DNA from: an uncultured Caryophanales bacterium
Lineage (GTDB): Bacteria > Bacillota_I > Bacilli_A > RF39 > UBA660
Length of the DNA: 17,470 bases
Direction: 5' to 3'
Assembly (NCBI GenBank): GCA_946414975.1
Contig: CAMKQS010000025.1
Location: 1-17,470, forward strand
Shown here: one piece after another, positions 7,749-14,582 of the stretch
Numbering within the stretch: the first letter of the stretch is position 1
Layout of the letters: every line of letters begins with the position of its first letter
The notes under the pieces: model-generated
What the model was told of the DNA's origin: nothing
The model's input: only the letters and a program-made list of their open reading frames with translations
Database searches by the model: none
Translations under genes and position numbers: made by a program

Positions 7749-7807
7749 ATTATACTATTAATTTGATTATTTGTCCAGTTTGACAAAATATATAAAATAT
7801 ATATAAT
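7749..7807. promoter_or_regulatory. Divergent, nearly abutting promoters for rnjA and the 7833 gene
   Basis: On the minus strand, TGGACA (complement of 7772-7777), 17 bases and TATAAT (complement of 7749-7754) serve rnjA. On the plus strand, the consensus TTGACA (7780-7785), 16 bases and TATAAT (7802-7807) serve the next gene. The two -35 boxes are only two bases apart, so the polymerases would compete. Confidence 0.8.
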
Positions 7808-7832
7808 ATTACCTACTTAGGGGGAAATAATA

Positions 7833-8225
7833 ATGTTAAATGATTTAGAAAAGAAATATAACATAATATGTGCAAAAGAACTATATGAAGCATTTACATA
7901 TTTTAGAAGTGGAAACAAAGCTATATTAAAACTTGTTGATAACGATAACAATAAAATTGCAAAACATCATTATATTAAACAAGATTTAGGACATAAGTTT
8001 TTATATAATTGTGAAAATTATGCAATTAAACTAAAAAAATTAGAAAATGAAGTATGTGAATGTATTATCACTAAATATAAGGTAGAAAAAAATAATGAAA
8101 TTGTAATAAATAGATTTGGTTTTATTTATGATTTTATAAATGAAAGAATATTAAAATATACTATTTTAAGCAATAGTAGTAATACACTTTATGGTGATGA
8201 AGAAGTTATTAAAGTTTTTAAATAA
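7833..8225 (+). CDS. Hypothetical protein, 130 residues
   Basis: I do not recognise this small soluble protein. It starts at ATG 7833 behind AGGGGG and has a consensus promoter and a strong terminator of its own, so it is an independent, probably well-expressed unit. The N-terminal half is helical and charged, with ELYEAFTYFRSGNKAILKL. The centre has two Cys (CECIITK), and the second half alternates hydrophobic and polar residues (EIVINRFGFIYDF), suggesting a beta sheet. No metal-binding or catalytic motif is evident. Its divergent placement with rnjA suggests possible shared control, without telling its role. Confidence 0.7.
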   Translation: MLNDLEKKYNIICAKELYEAFTYFRSGNKAILKLVDNDNNKIAKHHYIKQDLGHKFLYNCENYAIKLKKLENEVCECIITKYKVEKNNEIVINRFGFIYDFINERILKYTILSNSSNTLYGDEEVIKVFK

Positions 8226-8227
8226 TT

Positions 8228-8255
8228 AAGAGTACAAAAAAATGTACTCTTTTTT
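8228..8255 (+). terminator. Terminator of the 7833 gene
   Basis: AAGAGTACA (8228-8236) pairs with TGTACTCTT (8243-8251) over 9 bp around six A's, followed by T's to 8255. Confidence 0.88.
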
Positions 8256-8265
8256 AGTAATTGTA

Positions 8266-8294
8266 TTGACATATATAATTATTTAGTGTACTAT
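8266..8294 (+). promoter_or_regulatory. Promoter of the NUDIX-HAD operon
   Basis: A consensus TTGACA (8266-8271) is followed after 17 bases by TACTAT (8289-8294). The predicted start near 8301 leaves a leader of about 24 bases with AGGAGG (8314-8319). Confidence 0.65.
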
Positions 8295-8324
8295 ATTTCG
8301 CAGATATTAGAGTAGGAGGTTATG

Positions 8325-8816
8325 ATGATAGAATATAGGGATTTATATGATGAAAACAAACAAGTAACAGGTAAAACATTTATTAAAGGAGAACAAGTAC
8401 CAAAGGGTTATTATTACTTAATTGTAACCATTGTAATTAAGAATAATGATAAGTATTTGATTCAAAAAAGGGTTGAGAGAAAAGGTGGCAGATGGGCACT
8501 TACTGGTGGACATCCTAAAGCTGGTGAGACTAGTTTAGAGGGAATAAGAGAAGAAGTAAAAGAAGAGTTAGGCATCGATATTACTAATGATAACCCAATT
8601 TTATTCAAAACAATTACCCATAATGATCAATTCTTTGATTTGTATTATTTAGAAAAAGATATAAATATAAACGATATTAAAATACAAAAAGAAGAAGTTG
8701 CTGATGTTTGCTATGCGACAAAAGACGAAATTATTAAGATGCATAATGAAAATAAATTTCATGAAGGCCATTACAAAATGTTTGAAGAATACTTAAAATA
8801 TATAGGTGAAGTATGA
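8325..8816 (+). CDS. NUDIX hydrolase
   Basis: This 163-residue protein has a NUDIX box in the segment GGHPKAGE then EEVKEELGI (residues about 61-84), the Mg2+-binding loop-helix-loop that cleaves nucleoside diphosphates linked to another group. G62, E68 and the EExxEE core are present. The usual Arg of the REUXEE signature is Glu, with an Arg one position earlier, which I recall as tolerated in GGHPK-type members. The first ATG (8322) is only 2 bases from AGGAGG, so the second ATG (8325, 5 bases) is the likely start. The TGA stop overlaps the ATG of the next gene (ATGA 8813-8816). The start of the protein (IEYRDLYDENKQVTG) resembles NUDIX proteins with an IPP-isomerase-like N-terminus. The substrate is unknown. 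Confidence 0.9.
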   Translation: MIEYRDLYDENKQVTGKTFIKGEQVPKGYYYLIVTIVIKNNDKYLIQKRVERKGGRWALTGGHPKAGETSLEGIREEVKEELGIDITNDNPILFKTITHNDQFFDLYYLEKDININDIKIQKEEVADVCYATKDEIIKMHNENKFHEGHYKMFEEYLKYIGEV

Positions 8817-9304
8817 AAATATATATAGATTTTGATGGTGTAATATTAGATACAGATACAACTATTGATAATATAATAAAAGATATTAAAATAGATAAAA
8901 AAGAATATATTAGAACTTGTAATTGGGATAATTTACTTAATAATACAGATGTAATAAGTAATTCAATTAAGTATTTAAGAGAGTCTAAATTAGATATAAA
9001 TTTACTTTCTAAGATAAGTACTTTAGAAGAAGGAATAGCTAAAGTAAAATACTTAAGAAATAATAATATTAATATGAATATTCATTTAGTTCCTACTAAA
9101 ATATCAAAAAGTGATATGGTAAATCCTAAAGGAAACACTCTAATAGATGATAAAGTATATAATCTAGATGAGTGGAATTCTAAAGGTGGAATATCAGTAT
9201 TCTTTAATAAAAATAATAATGACATTGATATTTATGGAAAAGCTAATACTAAATATAAGAAAATTAATGATTTAAGCATGTTACTAAATAATGAAAATGA
9301 ATAA
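8813..9304 (+). CDS. HAD-superfamily phosphatase, 5'-nucleotidase-like
   Basis: This 163-residue protein shows HAD motif I, DFDGVILDT (D6, D8; nucleophile and acid/base Asp), Thr in VPTK (T95) as motif II, a Lys shortly after, and LIDDK (D112, D113) as motif IV. Its size and the IDDKVYNLDEW run resemble small cytosolic 5'(3')-deoxyribonucleotidase-like HADs and predicted phosphatases of phage and Firmicutes. It probably removes phosphate from a nucleotide or sugar phosphate. Its ATG overlaps the NUDIX stop by four bases, so translation is coupled. The pair may form a two-step nucleotide clean-up: pyrophosphohydrolysis by NUDIX, then dephosphorylation. The pathway is inferred from order only. 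Confidence 0.82.
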   Translation: MKIYIDFDGVILDTDTTIDNIIKDIKIDKKEYIRTCNWDNLLNNTDVISNSIKYLRESKLDINLLSKISTLEEGIAKVKYLRNNNINMNIHLVPTKISKSDMVNPKGNTLIDDKVYNLDEWNSKGGISVFFNKNNNDIDIYGKANTKYKKINDLSMLLNNENE

Positions 9305-9334
9305 AAGGTACAACAGATATTTGTACTTTTTTTT
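9304..9334 (+). terminator. Terminator of the NUDIX-HAD operon
   Basis: GTACAA (9308-9313) pairs with TTGTAC (9321-9326), extended by a G-U and three A-T pairs, around a 7-base loop, ending in eight T's (9327-9334). Confidence 0.8.
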
Positions 9335-9349
9335 CTGCTTTGATATACT
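9321..9349 (+). promoter_or_regulatory. Promoter of the pilin-like gene
   Basis: TTGTAC (9321-9326), 17 bases and TGA-TATACT (9341-9349) give an extended -10 promoter. Its -35 overlaps the right arm of the preceding terminator. The leader is about 58 bases and ends with AAAGGAG (9401-9407). Confidence 0.5.
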
Positions 9350-9414
9350 TAATTATAAGAATACGAATTTACACAGTTAAATTTACAAGGTCCATAAGAT
9401 AAAGGAGAATAGTT

Positions 9415-10344
9415 ATGAAAAAGAAAGCATTTACTTTAATAGAATTAATAGCAGTATTAGTGATACTAGCTATACTAGCACTCATAGTAACGCCACTAGT
9501 TATGAATATAATAAGAAAAGCAAGAATATCAGCAGATAAGAGAAGTATTGATGCATATGGAAGAAGTATAGAACTAGCTATAGCTAATTATCTACTAGAT
9601 AATGGAGATTTCCCAACAGATGTATCACAGTTAACCATATAGTATACAGGAGATGAAGTAGTATGTTCAACAACACAGTTAAACAGTGATTCTTCGGTAT
9701 ATTTAGCTGGTTGTAGTGTTGCAGGAAGAAACGTAGATTATTCATATGGAAAAGAAGAAGCAATTGCATATGCTGCATATGAAGTTGGGGATGAAGTAAT
9801 ATATAATAATGTAGATTACTATGTAATTAAGAATTCAGGGATAAAAGATCAGACAGTAACATTATTAAAAGCAGAACCAATTACATCTACAGAAATTAGC
9901 CCATACTTATCATCGACAGAAGTAGCAAGTAAAGTAAAAACAAGTGAAGCATATGCTAAAGTGCCATATTACTCTTCAGATGATTGTGGATCTGCAGGCA
10001 GTGGTGACCAATCAGGCTGTAGTACGGATTATTCTGTATCAACAATAAAACAAGTAGTTGATATTTGGAAAGAAATTTATGCAAATGAGGCAAGTAATGC
10101 AAGATTAATAACATATGAAGATTTAACTAATAATTTGGGGTTTGAAAATAGTTTTACGTGTACAGGAGGATGCTACTATTCTGGATTATTAGTTAATGTA
10201 CCAACATGGGTATATACTAATAAATACACGTATTGGACAATGAGTTCAGTTGAGGAGTCTTTATCTAGTGTATGGGCTTTGTCGACTAGTGGAGATTTTT
10301 TTACTGCGCACATTAATCTTAATTACATAGCTGTCATACTTTAA
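9415..10344 (+). pseudogene. Type IV pilin-like protein with variable C-terminal domain, interrupted by an in-frame TAG; candidate DGR target
   Basis: The N-terminus KKKAFTLIELIAVLVILAILALIV is a class III prepilin signal (shown: KKKAFTLIE) with cleavage after Ala at -1 and a hydrophobic assembly helix. After residue 75 a TAG (9640-9642) interrupts the frame. The same frame stays open to TAA 10342-10344 and reads on as YTGDEVVC, so GAA/GAG to TAG is the simple explanation. The second part contains paired Cys (CSTTQL...GCSV; CGSAGSGDQSGC; CTGGC), ARLITYEDL, PTWVYTNKYTYWTMSS and a terminal VWALSTSGDFF segment. That layout resembles the C-type-lectin/FGE-like fold of DGR targets, where YWT...VW..(variable)..RPVITL is usual. 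Here RP is missing and the last residues are VIL. One extra base near 10338 would restore VITLN before a TAA. Function would be a surface ligand-binding pilin. Confidence 0.78.
10231..10341 (+). other. Putative DGR variable repeat (VR) at the end of the pilin-like gene
   Basis: This is the C-terminal stretch from YWTMSS to the stop. It has the position and residue pattern of VRs in lectin-fold DGR targets. Codons such as TTG, TCG, GCG, CAC and GTC cluster here, which are rare in this AT-rich genome and could result from replacing A's of AAC/AAT codons. No template repeat was found in the window, so this cannot be proven here. Confidence 0.5.
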
Positions 10345-10347
10345 ACT

Positions 10348-10379
10348 AATCTAGGATAAATTCCTAGATTTTTCTTTTT
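10348..10379 (+). terminator. Terminator hairpin just after the putative VR
   Basis: AATCTAGGA (10348-10356) and TCCTAGATT (10362-10370) form a 9-bp stem with a 5-base loop, followed by a T-rich tract to 10379. It is a good intrinsic terminator. Its closeness to the VR also fits the hairpin that some DGR targets carry downstream of the VR. Confidence 0.85.
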
Positions 10380-10384
10380 ATTAT

Positions 10385-10393
10385 TGATATAAT
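10385..10393 (+). promoter_or_regulatory. Extended -10 element of rbfA
   Basis: TGA-TATAAT (10385-10393) is a perfect extended -10. The -35 region overlaps the preceding terminator and is poor. The start would be near 10400, just before AAAGAGGG. Confidence 0.6.
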
Positions 10394-10413
10394 AATTATG
10401 AAAGAGGGATATT

Positions 10414-10770
10414 ATGAATAATAAAATAAATAGATTAAATCATGCCTTTGTTGAAGAAATTAGTAAAGTAATAGAGTATGAAGTTAAGAATCAAAATATT
10501 AAGTTTGTTACAATAACTGCTGCTAAAGTAACTAATGATTTAAGTTATGCAAAAATATATTTTACAGTACTAGATGATAGTAAAAGAGAGATTACTTTAA
10601 AAGCATTAAATCAATCTAGTGGATTTATTAGAAATGCTTTATTTGATAGAATAGAAATTAGACATATGCCTAAATTAGAATTTATATATGATGATTCTAT
10701 TGAATATGGAAAAGAGATTGAAGATAAAATAAAAGAACTTCATAGTAATGATGAAAAAAACACCGATTAA
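10414..10770 (+). CDS. rbfA: Ribosome-binding factor A
   Basis: This 118-residue protein matches RbfA: an N-terminal helix NRLNHAFVEEISKVIEYEV, then FVTITAAKVTNDLSYAKIYFTVL with the family's V-xx-DLxxAKVY pattern, and RHMPKLEFIYDDSIEYG as the conserved type II KH-like core end. It assists 30S subunit maturation, in particular 16S rRNA processing and cold adaptation. ATG 10414 follows AAAGAGGG at a good distance. In many Bacillota rbfA sits in the nusA-infB operon; here it stands alone between the pilin-like gene and a convergent gene. The stop codon falls in the loop of a shared terminator stem. Confidence 0.95.
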   Translation: MNNKINRLNHAFVEEISKVIEYEVKNQNIKFVTITAAKVTNDLSYAKIYFTVLDDSKREITLKALNQSSGFIRNALFDRIEIRHMPKLEFIYDDSIEYGKEIEDKIKELHSNDEKNTD

Positions 10771-10778
10771 GGTGTTTT
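10754..10778. terminator. Terminator shared by convergent rbfA and transglutaminase gene
   Basis: AAAACACC (10757-10764) pairs with GGTGTTTT (10771-10778) around GATTAA, which contains the rbfA stop. On the minus strand it runs into seven T's (complement of 10754-10760). The plus-strand tail is weaker. Confidence 0.75.
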
Positions 10779-11685
10779 ATTGTGCTTCTCTATAAATATT
10801 TCTATCAAAGTTATGTTGAGTTGTATCTTTACTAATAAGTGTATTAGTATCAATAAAATAATAATCATACATAAGCATATCTACGCCATTACTTGTAACA
10901 GGATCGTCCCAAGTAACATCTAAGTGTGACCATTTATTATCAAAATATACTAAGTTCCATACATGTTCTTCAGTTGAAATACGATAATTAGGTATATTTA
11001 ATTTATCTAGATATATTGCCATAGTATCTGTATAACCACCACATATAGCCAAGTGATTAATCAAAAGACCATATGCATTATAAGAACTAGAATTTAATCT
11101 ATCTTCACTAGTTTCAATAGCTGTATCAAATTTAGTATTATTAACTATATAATCATGAAATAATTTAATTTTATCTGCATCAGACATATCTTCTTTGATA
11201 TTTGTACTAATAAATTCATCAATCTTCTCATTAATAATTTTAACATCATCAATTGTATAAATATGACTTACATCAAGAGTAATTTTACCATAATTTGAAA
11301 CACTAATTTTAATATTTTTAAATGAGTTATATGGATGAACAAAATTATTAATATGAGATAAAGTATCCTTATCATTAAAAAATTCTTTTACATCATCATT
11401 ACAACTCTTATAATCTGAATCACAGTAAAAACTAAAATTATCCATTCCACTATCAACAATTGTATAAAAGATATCCCTTATTTCATTTCTATTATTAATA
11501 GTAAAATCATTAGTTATTTTTACATATTCATAGTCTTTCTTTTTTGCGTATTCATTGAGTTTTAATTTTTGTTCTTTTTCTTGTTTAATTATATTATTTG
11601 TAACATAATTAGTAATATCCTCCCTATAAATAATAGCTAAAACTATCAAACATAAGAATATAAAGTAATATATCATCTTTCTCAT
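10777..11685 (-). CDS. Membrane-anchored transglutaminase-like protein
   Basis: This 302-residue protein has an N-terminal hydrophobic anchor (residues about 4-20) and a short coiled, charged stretch. The C-terminal half is a transglutaminase-like cysteine-protease fold: Cys in LAICGGYTD (C215), His in EEHVWNLV (H241) and Asp in HLDVTWDDP (D256) form the Cys-His-Asp triad. Such proteins in Bacillota are extracytoplasmic and are thought to crosslink or cleave cell-surface proteins or peptidoglycan stems; the substrate is unknown. ATG 11685 is chosen over GTG 11694 because AAGGTGG then has correct spacing. The promoter is a TGATATAAT on the minus strand at 11703-11711. The segment between anchor and catalytic core (about 60-165) shows no recognisable domain. 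Confidence 0.88.
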   Translation of the reverse strand: MRKMIYYFIFLCLIVLAIIYREDITNYVTNNIIKQEKEQKLKLNEYAKKKDYEYVKITNDFTINNRNEIRDIFYTIVDSGMDNFSFYCDSDYKSCNDDVKEFFNDKDTLSHINNFVHPYNSFKNIKISVSNYGKITLDVSHIYTIDDVKIINEKIDEFISTNIKEDMSDADKIKLFHDYIVNNTKFDTAIETSEDRLNSSSYNAYGLLINHLAICGGYTDTMAIYLDKLNIPNYRISTEEHVWNLVYFDNKWSHLDVTWDDPVTSNGVDMLMYDYYFIDTNTLISKDTTQHNFDRNIYREAQ

Positions 11686-11702
11686 AATTACCACCTTAAT
11701 TA

Positions 11703-11711
11703 ATTATATCA
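11703..11711 (-). promoter_or_regulatory. Extended -10 element of the transglutaminase gene
   Basis: The minus strand reads TGA-TATAAT across 11711-11703, with TTCATT in the -35 position 17 bases upstream. It lies between this gene and the terminator of rpsT. Confidence 0.6.
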
Positions 11712-11718
11712 GAATAAT

Positions 11719-11743
11719 AAAAAAAAATGAAGTAAATTACTCC
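11719..11743 (-). terminator. Terminator of rpsT
   Basis: On the minus strand GGAGTAATTTACTTC (complement of 11729-11743) forms a short hairpin followed by a long run of T's (complement of 11719-11727). It overlaps the last codons of rpsT. Confidence 0.6.
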
Positions 11744-12000
11744 ATTGAATTAACTTTCTTAGTTAATCTTGATTTATTTCTAGCAGCAGTATTACATTTT
11801 GTAGTTCCTTTAGCATTAGCTTTATCAATTGCTTTGATTGCAACTTTTAGTGCTTCTTGAGCTTTTTCTTTATCTTTAGATGCAACTGCTTTTTCAACTT
11901 TCTTAATAGAATTTTTCATAGTTGCAGCGAATTTATTATTTTCATTTTCTTTCTTTTTAATAACTAAAACTCTTTTTTTTGCATTCTTTAAATTTGGCAT
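11737..12000 (-). CDS. rpsT: 30S ribosomal protein S20
   Basis: This 87-residue basic protein starts MPNLKNAKKRV and is largely helical, with KFAATMKNSIKKVEKAV and a C-terminal KGTTKCNTAARNKSRLTKKV, the conserved bS20 end that binds 16S rRNA. ATG 12000 is preferred to an upstream start at 12039 because GGGAGG lies just before it and because bS20 proteins begin MPN. The promoter on the minus strand is TTGATT, 17 bases, TAAAAT. It is divergent from gpr, as in Bacillus, where rpsT adjoins gpr. Confidence 0.97.
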   Translation of the reverse strand: MPNLKNAKKRVLVIKKKENENNKFAATMKNSIKKVEKAVASKDKEKAQEALKVAIKAIDKANAKGTTKCNTAARNKSRLTKKVNSME

Positions 12001-12029
12001 ATATTTCCTCCCTTCACACATACATAAGT

Positions 12030-12058
12030 ATTTTAGCAAAAAATCTAATAAAAATCAA
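12030..12058 (-). promoter_or_regulatory. Promoter of rpsT
   Basis: On the minus strand TTGATT (complement of 12053-12058), a 17-base spacer and TAAAAT (complement of 12030-12035) form a plausible housekeeping promoter upstream of a GGGAGG site. Confidence 0.55.
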
Positions 12059-12099
12059 ATAAAATGTGCAGAAATGTTAAAAATAATAAGGGTGATTAT

Positions 12100-13122
12100 A
12101 TGAAACATGAAATTAATCTTGAAAATTATCAAATTCATACAGATCTTGCAATTGATGTAATTGATAAAAAAAGTAATTTAAAAGGTGTAAAAAAAGAAGT
12201 AAATGTGTTTGATAATATAACTGTTACTGATGTATGCTTGGATAGTGTAAATAGTTTAAATAAGAGTAAAGGAAATTATATAACAATAGAATTTGATGAT
12301 ATTACTGATAGTAACAATTATAATAATGTAAAGAAAGTAGTAATTAAGGAACTTAATAAAATACTTAAAAAAATGCATATAAAAATGAGTGATAAATGCT
12401 TGTTTATAGGACTTGGAAATATTGCATCAACTCCAGATTCATTAGGACCTAAGGTAAAGAAAAACATAATTGTAACATCTCATATTTATAAACTAGGGAC
12501 TCTTGATAGTAACTACCGAGTAGTATCGGCAATATCTCCGGGTGTTATGGGAACAACAGGAATTGAAACTCACGATATAATAGAAAGTATTGTAAAAACA
12601 ATAAAACCTGATTTTATTATTGCTGTTGATGCATTAGCTAGTGAATCTATTGATAGACTAAATAAAACAATTCAAATGACAGATACAGGAATTCATCCAG
12701 GAAGTGGTATTGGTAATGAAAGAAGAGAACTAAGTTATAATTCACTTAATGTGCCTGTACTTGCAATAGGAGTTCCAACAGTTGCATCAGCTGCAGTAAT
12801 TGTATCAGATACTATTAATTATATGTATAAACATTATGAATTTAATAAGGAATATATAAAAAATCCTAAAAGTAAATTGACATTTAACAATATAAACTAT
12901 TTAAATAAAAATATTACTATAAATAAAAAAGATAAAGAAGAATTATTTGGTATTATTGGCATGCTTAATGAAGATGAAATAAAATCATTAATGAGTGAAG
13001 TCTTAAATCCTATAGGATATAATTTAATGGTAACACCAAAGGAAATTGATTTTGTAATAGATAGATTATCTACATTAATAGCTACATCTTTAAATGAAAC
13101 ACTTCACAACATAAATTGTTAA
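12100..13122 (+). CDS. gpr: Germination protease (GPR), spore SASP endopeptidase
   Basis: This 340-residue protein has the GPR hallmarks: FIGLGNIASTPDSLGPKV in the first half, VSAISPGVMGTTGIET, IIAVDALAS, then HPGSGIGNERRELSY and VLAIGVPTVASAA. The Asp residues in TPDSLGP and VDALAS correspond to the conserved acidic pair of the A25 peptidase family. GPR is made as an inactive zymogen in the forespore and, on germination, cuts small acid-soluble spore proteins. The N-terminal IHTDLAIDV looks like the self-cleavage site, resembling the SASP target. ATG 12100 follows AAGGGTGAT; an upstream ATG (12064) lacks a site. I could not recognise a forespore sigma-G promoter upstream. It sits divergent from rpsT, as in Bacillus. 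All core motifs look intact. Confidence 0.95.
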   Translation: MKHEINLENYQIHTDLAIDVIDKKSNLKGVKKEVNVFDNITVTDVCLDSVNSLNKSKGNYITIEFDDITDSNNYNNVKKVVIKELNKILKKMHIKMSDKCLFIGLGNIASTPDSLGPKVKKNIIVTSHIYKLGTLDSNYRVVSAISPGVMGTTGIETHDIIESIVKTIKPDFIIAVDALASESIDRLNKTIQMTDTGIHPGSGIGNERRELSYNSLNVPVLAIGVPTVASAAVIVSDTINYMYKHYEFNKEYIKNPKSKLTFNNINYLNKNITINKKDKEELFGIIGMLNEDEIKSLMSEVLNPIGYNLMVTPKEIDFVIDRLSTLIATSLNETLHNINC

Positions 13123-13144
13123 ATTTTCTTTTTTTTCAATTATT

Positions 13145-13153
13145 TGTTATAAT
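13145..13153 (+). promoter_or_regulatory. Extended -10 element of der
   Basis: TGT-TATAAT (13145-13153) is a perfect extended -10 without a clear -35. The start site would fall near 13160, about 10 bases before ATG 13170, just leaving the GGTGAT ribosome binding site. Confidence 0.55.
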
Positions 13154-13169
13154 TCTTGTGGTGATGTTT

Positions 13170-14480
13170 ATGAAAAGACCAGTTGTAGCTTTAGTTGGAA
13201 GACCAAATGTCGGAAAAAGTACCATATTTAATAAATTAGTAGGTAAGAAAGTATCAATAATAGAAGATACTCCAGGGGTAACTAGAGATAGAATATATGG
13301 TATAGTAAAAACTTTTGATACTGAGTTTCATTTAATTGATACAGGTGGAATCGAAAAAGAAAATGATAACTTTAATAATGAAATAAAAATTCAAGCATCT
13401 TTAGCTATTGATGAAGCAGATTTAATATTATTTGTTGTTGATGGTAAAGAAGGATTAACTAGTGATGATTATGTAGTACGTGATATGCTAAAAAAAGTTG
13501 CTAGTAAAGTTATAGTAGTTATTAATAAATGTGATAGTAAAAAACTAAAAGATAACGAATATGAATTTTATTCATTAGGTTTTTCTGAATACTTAAAAGT
13601 TAGTGGTGAACAAGGTGACGGTATATATGAATTATTAGAAATGATAACATCATTGGTACCAAAATTCGAATCAATTACTGACGATAGTATTAAATTTTCA
13701 ATTATTGGTAGGCCAAATGTAGGAAAAAGTAGTTTAGTAAATGCAATATTAAATGAGGAACGTTCAATAGTATCATCGGTTGCTGGTACAACACGTGATG
13801 CAATAGATACAAAATTTAAATATCATGGAACTGATTTTACTGTAATAGATACTGCAGGAATGAGAAAAAAAGGTAGAGTATATGAGAATATTGAAAAATA
13901 TAGTTTACTACGTAGTATGAAAGCAATAGATAGATCAGATGTTTGTGTTATAGTAATAGATGCTAAAGAAGGAATAGTAGAACATGATAAGCATATTGCA
14001 GGATATGCACTTGATGCTAATAAGCCTGTTGTATTAGTTGTAAATAAATGGGATACAGTTGAAGATAAAGAACAAGCCATGAAAAAATGGAAAAATGATA
14101 TAGATGCAAACTTTCAATTTATGACATTTGCTAAAGTTGTATTTTTATCCGCACTTACAAAAAGAAGAGTACAAACATTAATGCCAGAAGTAATTACTGC
14201 ATATGAAAATGCTAGAAGAGAAATTAAAACAAGCCTTTTAAATGATGTTATAATGGATGCATTCGCACTTAATATTCCACCTTCATATAAAGGTAAAAGA
14301 CTAAAAATATATTTTAGTACACAAGTTAGAACAGCTCCACCAACATTTAATATTCAAGTAAATAATAAAGGACTTGTACATTTTTCATATGAAAGATATT
14401 TAGAAAATAAAATAAGAGAAGCATTTGATTTTACTGGAACACCAATTGTTATTAATTTTAAGAACAAAGGGGAACAATAG
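13170..14480 (+). CDS. der: Ribosome assembly GTPase Der (EngA)
   Basis: This 436-residue protein has two tandem GTPase domains. The first has GRPNVGKST (residues 10-18), DTPGVTRDR, DTGG and NKCD. The second has GRPNVGKSS, VAGTTRDA, DTAGMRKKG and NKWD. A C-terminal KH-like domain follows (IYFSTQVRTAPPTF, then FTGTPIVINFK). Der is essential for 50S subunit assembly. ATG 13170 is chosen because MKRPVVALVGRPNVG is the standard N-terminus and GGTGAT precedes it; an upstream in-frame start (13116) would add a spurious hydrophobic stretch. It carries its own promoter and ends in TAG, showing TAG is a stop in this genome. All G motifs are intact. Confidence 0.97.
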   Translation: MKRPVVALVGRPNVGKSTIFNKLVGKKVSIIEDTPGVTRDRIYGIVKTFDTEFHLIDTGGIEKENDNFNNEIKIQASLAIDEADLILFVVDGKEGLTSDDYVVRDMLKKVASKVIVVINKCDSKKLKDNEYEFYSLGFSEYLKVSGEQGDGIYELLEMITSLVPKFESITDDSIKFSIIGRPNVGKSSLVNAILNEERSIVSSVAGTTRDAIDTKFKYHGTDFTVIDTAGMRKKGRVYENIEKYSLLRSMKAIDRSDVCVIVIDAKEGIVEHDKHIAGYALDANKPVVLVVNKWDTVEDKEQAMKKWKNDIDANFQFMTFAKVVFLSALTKRRVQTLMPEVITAYENARREIKTSLLNDVIMDAFALNIPPSYKGKRLKIYFSTQVRTAPPTFNIQVNNKGLVHFSYERYLENKIREAFDFTGTPIVINFKNKGEQ

Positions 14481-14526
14481 TTAATTGTAAATAAATGTAA
14501 AAATATAAAAATTTTTTGTACTTTAA

Positions 14527-14555
14527 TTGCAAAAAATTTTTTTTTAGTTTAAAAT
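14527..14555 (+). promoter_or_regulatory. Promoter of the large surface-protein gene
   Basis: TTGCAA (14527-14532), 17 bases and TAAAAT (14550-14555) form a plausible promoter. The T-rich spacer also follows the der gene and may include its termination signal. AAGGAG (14570-14575) is the ribosome binding site. Confidence 0.5.
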
Positions 14556-14582
14556 ATATTTGTAATAGTAAGGAGTTTTGTT

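Noticed and set aside
9415..10344. TAG as a recoded sense codon
   Set aside because: der, the surface-protein gene and the Avd-like gene all end naturally at TAG, so genome-wide recoding is unlikely.
12064..12099. Upstream ATG for gpr at 12064
   Set aside because: No ribosome binding site precedes it; ATG 12100 has AAGGGTGAT and gives the standard GPR N-terminus.
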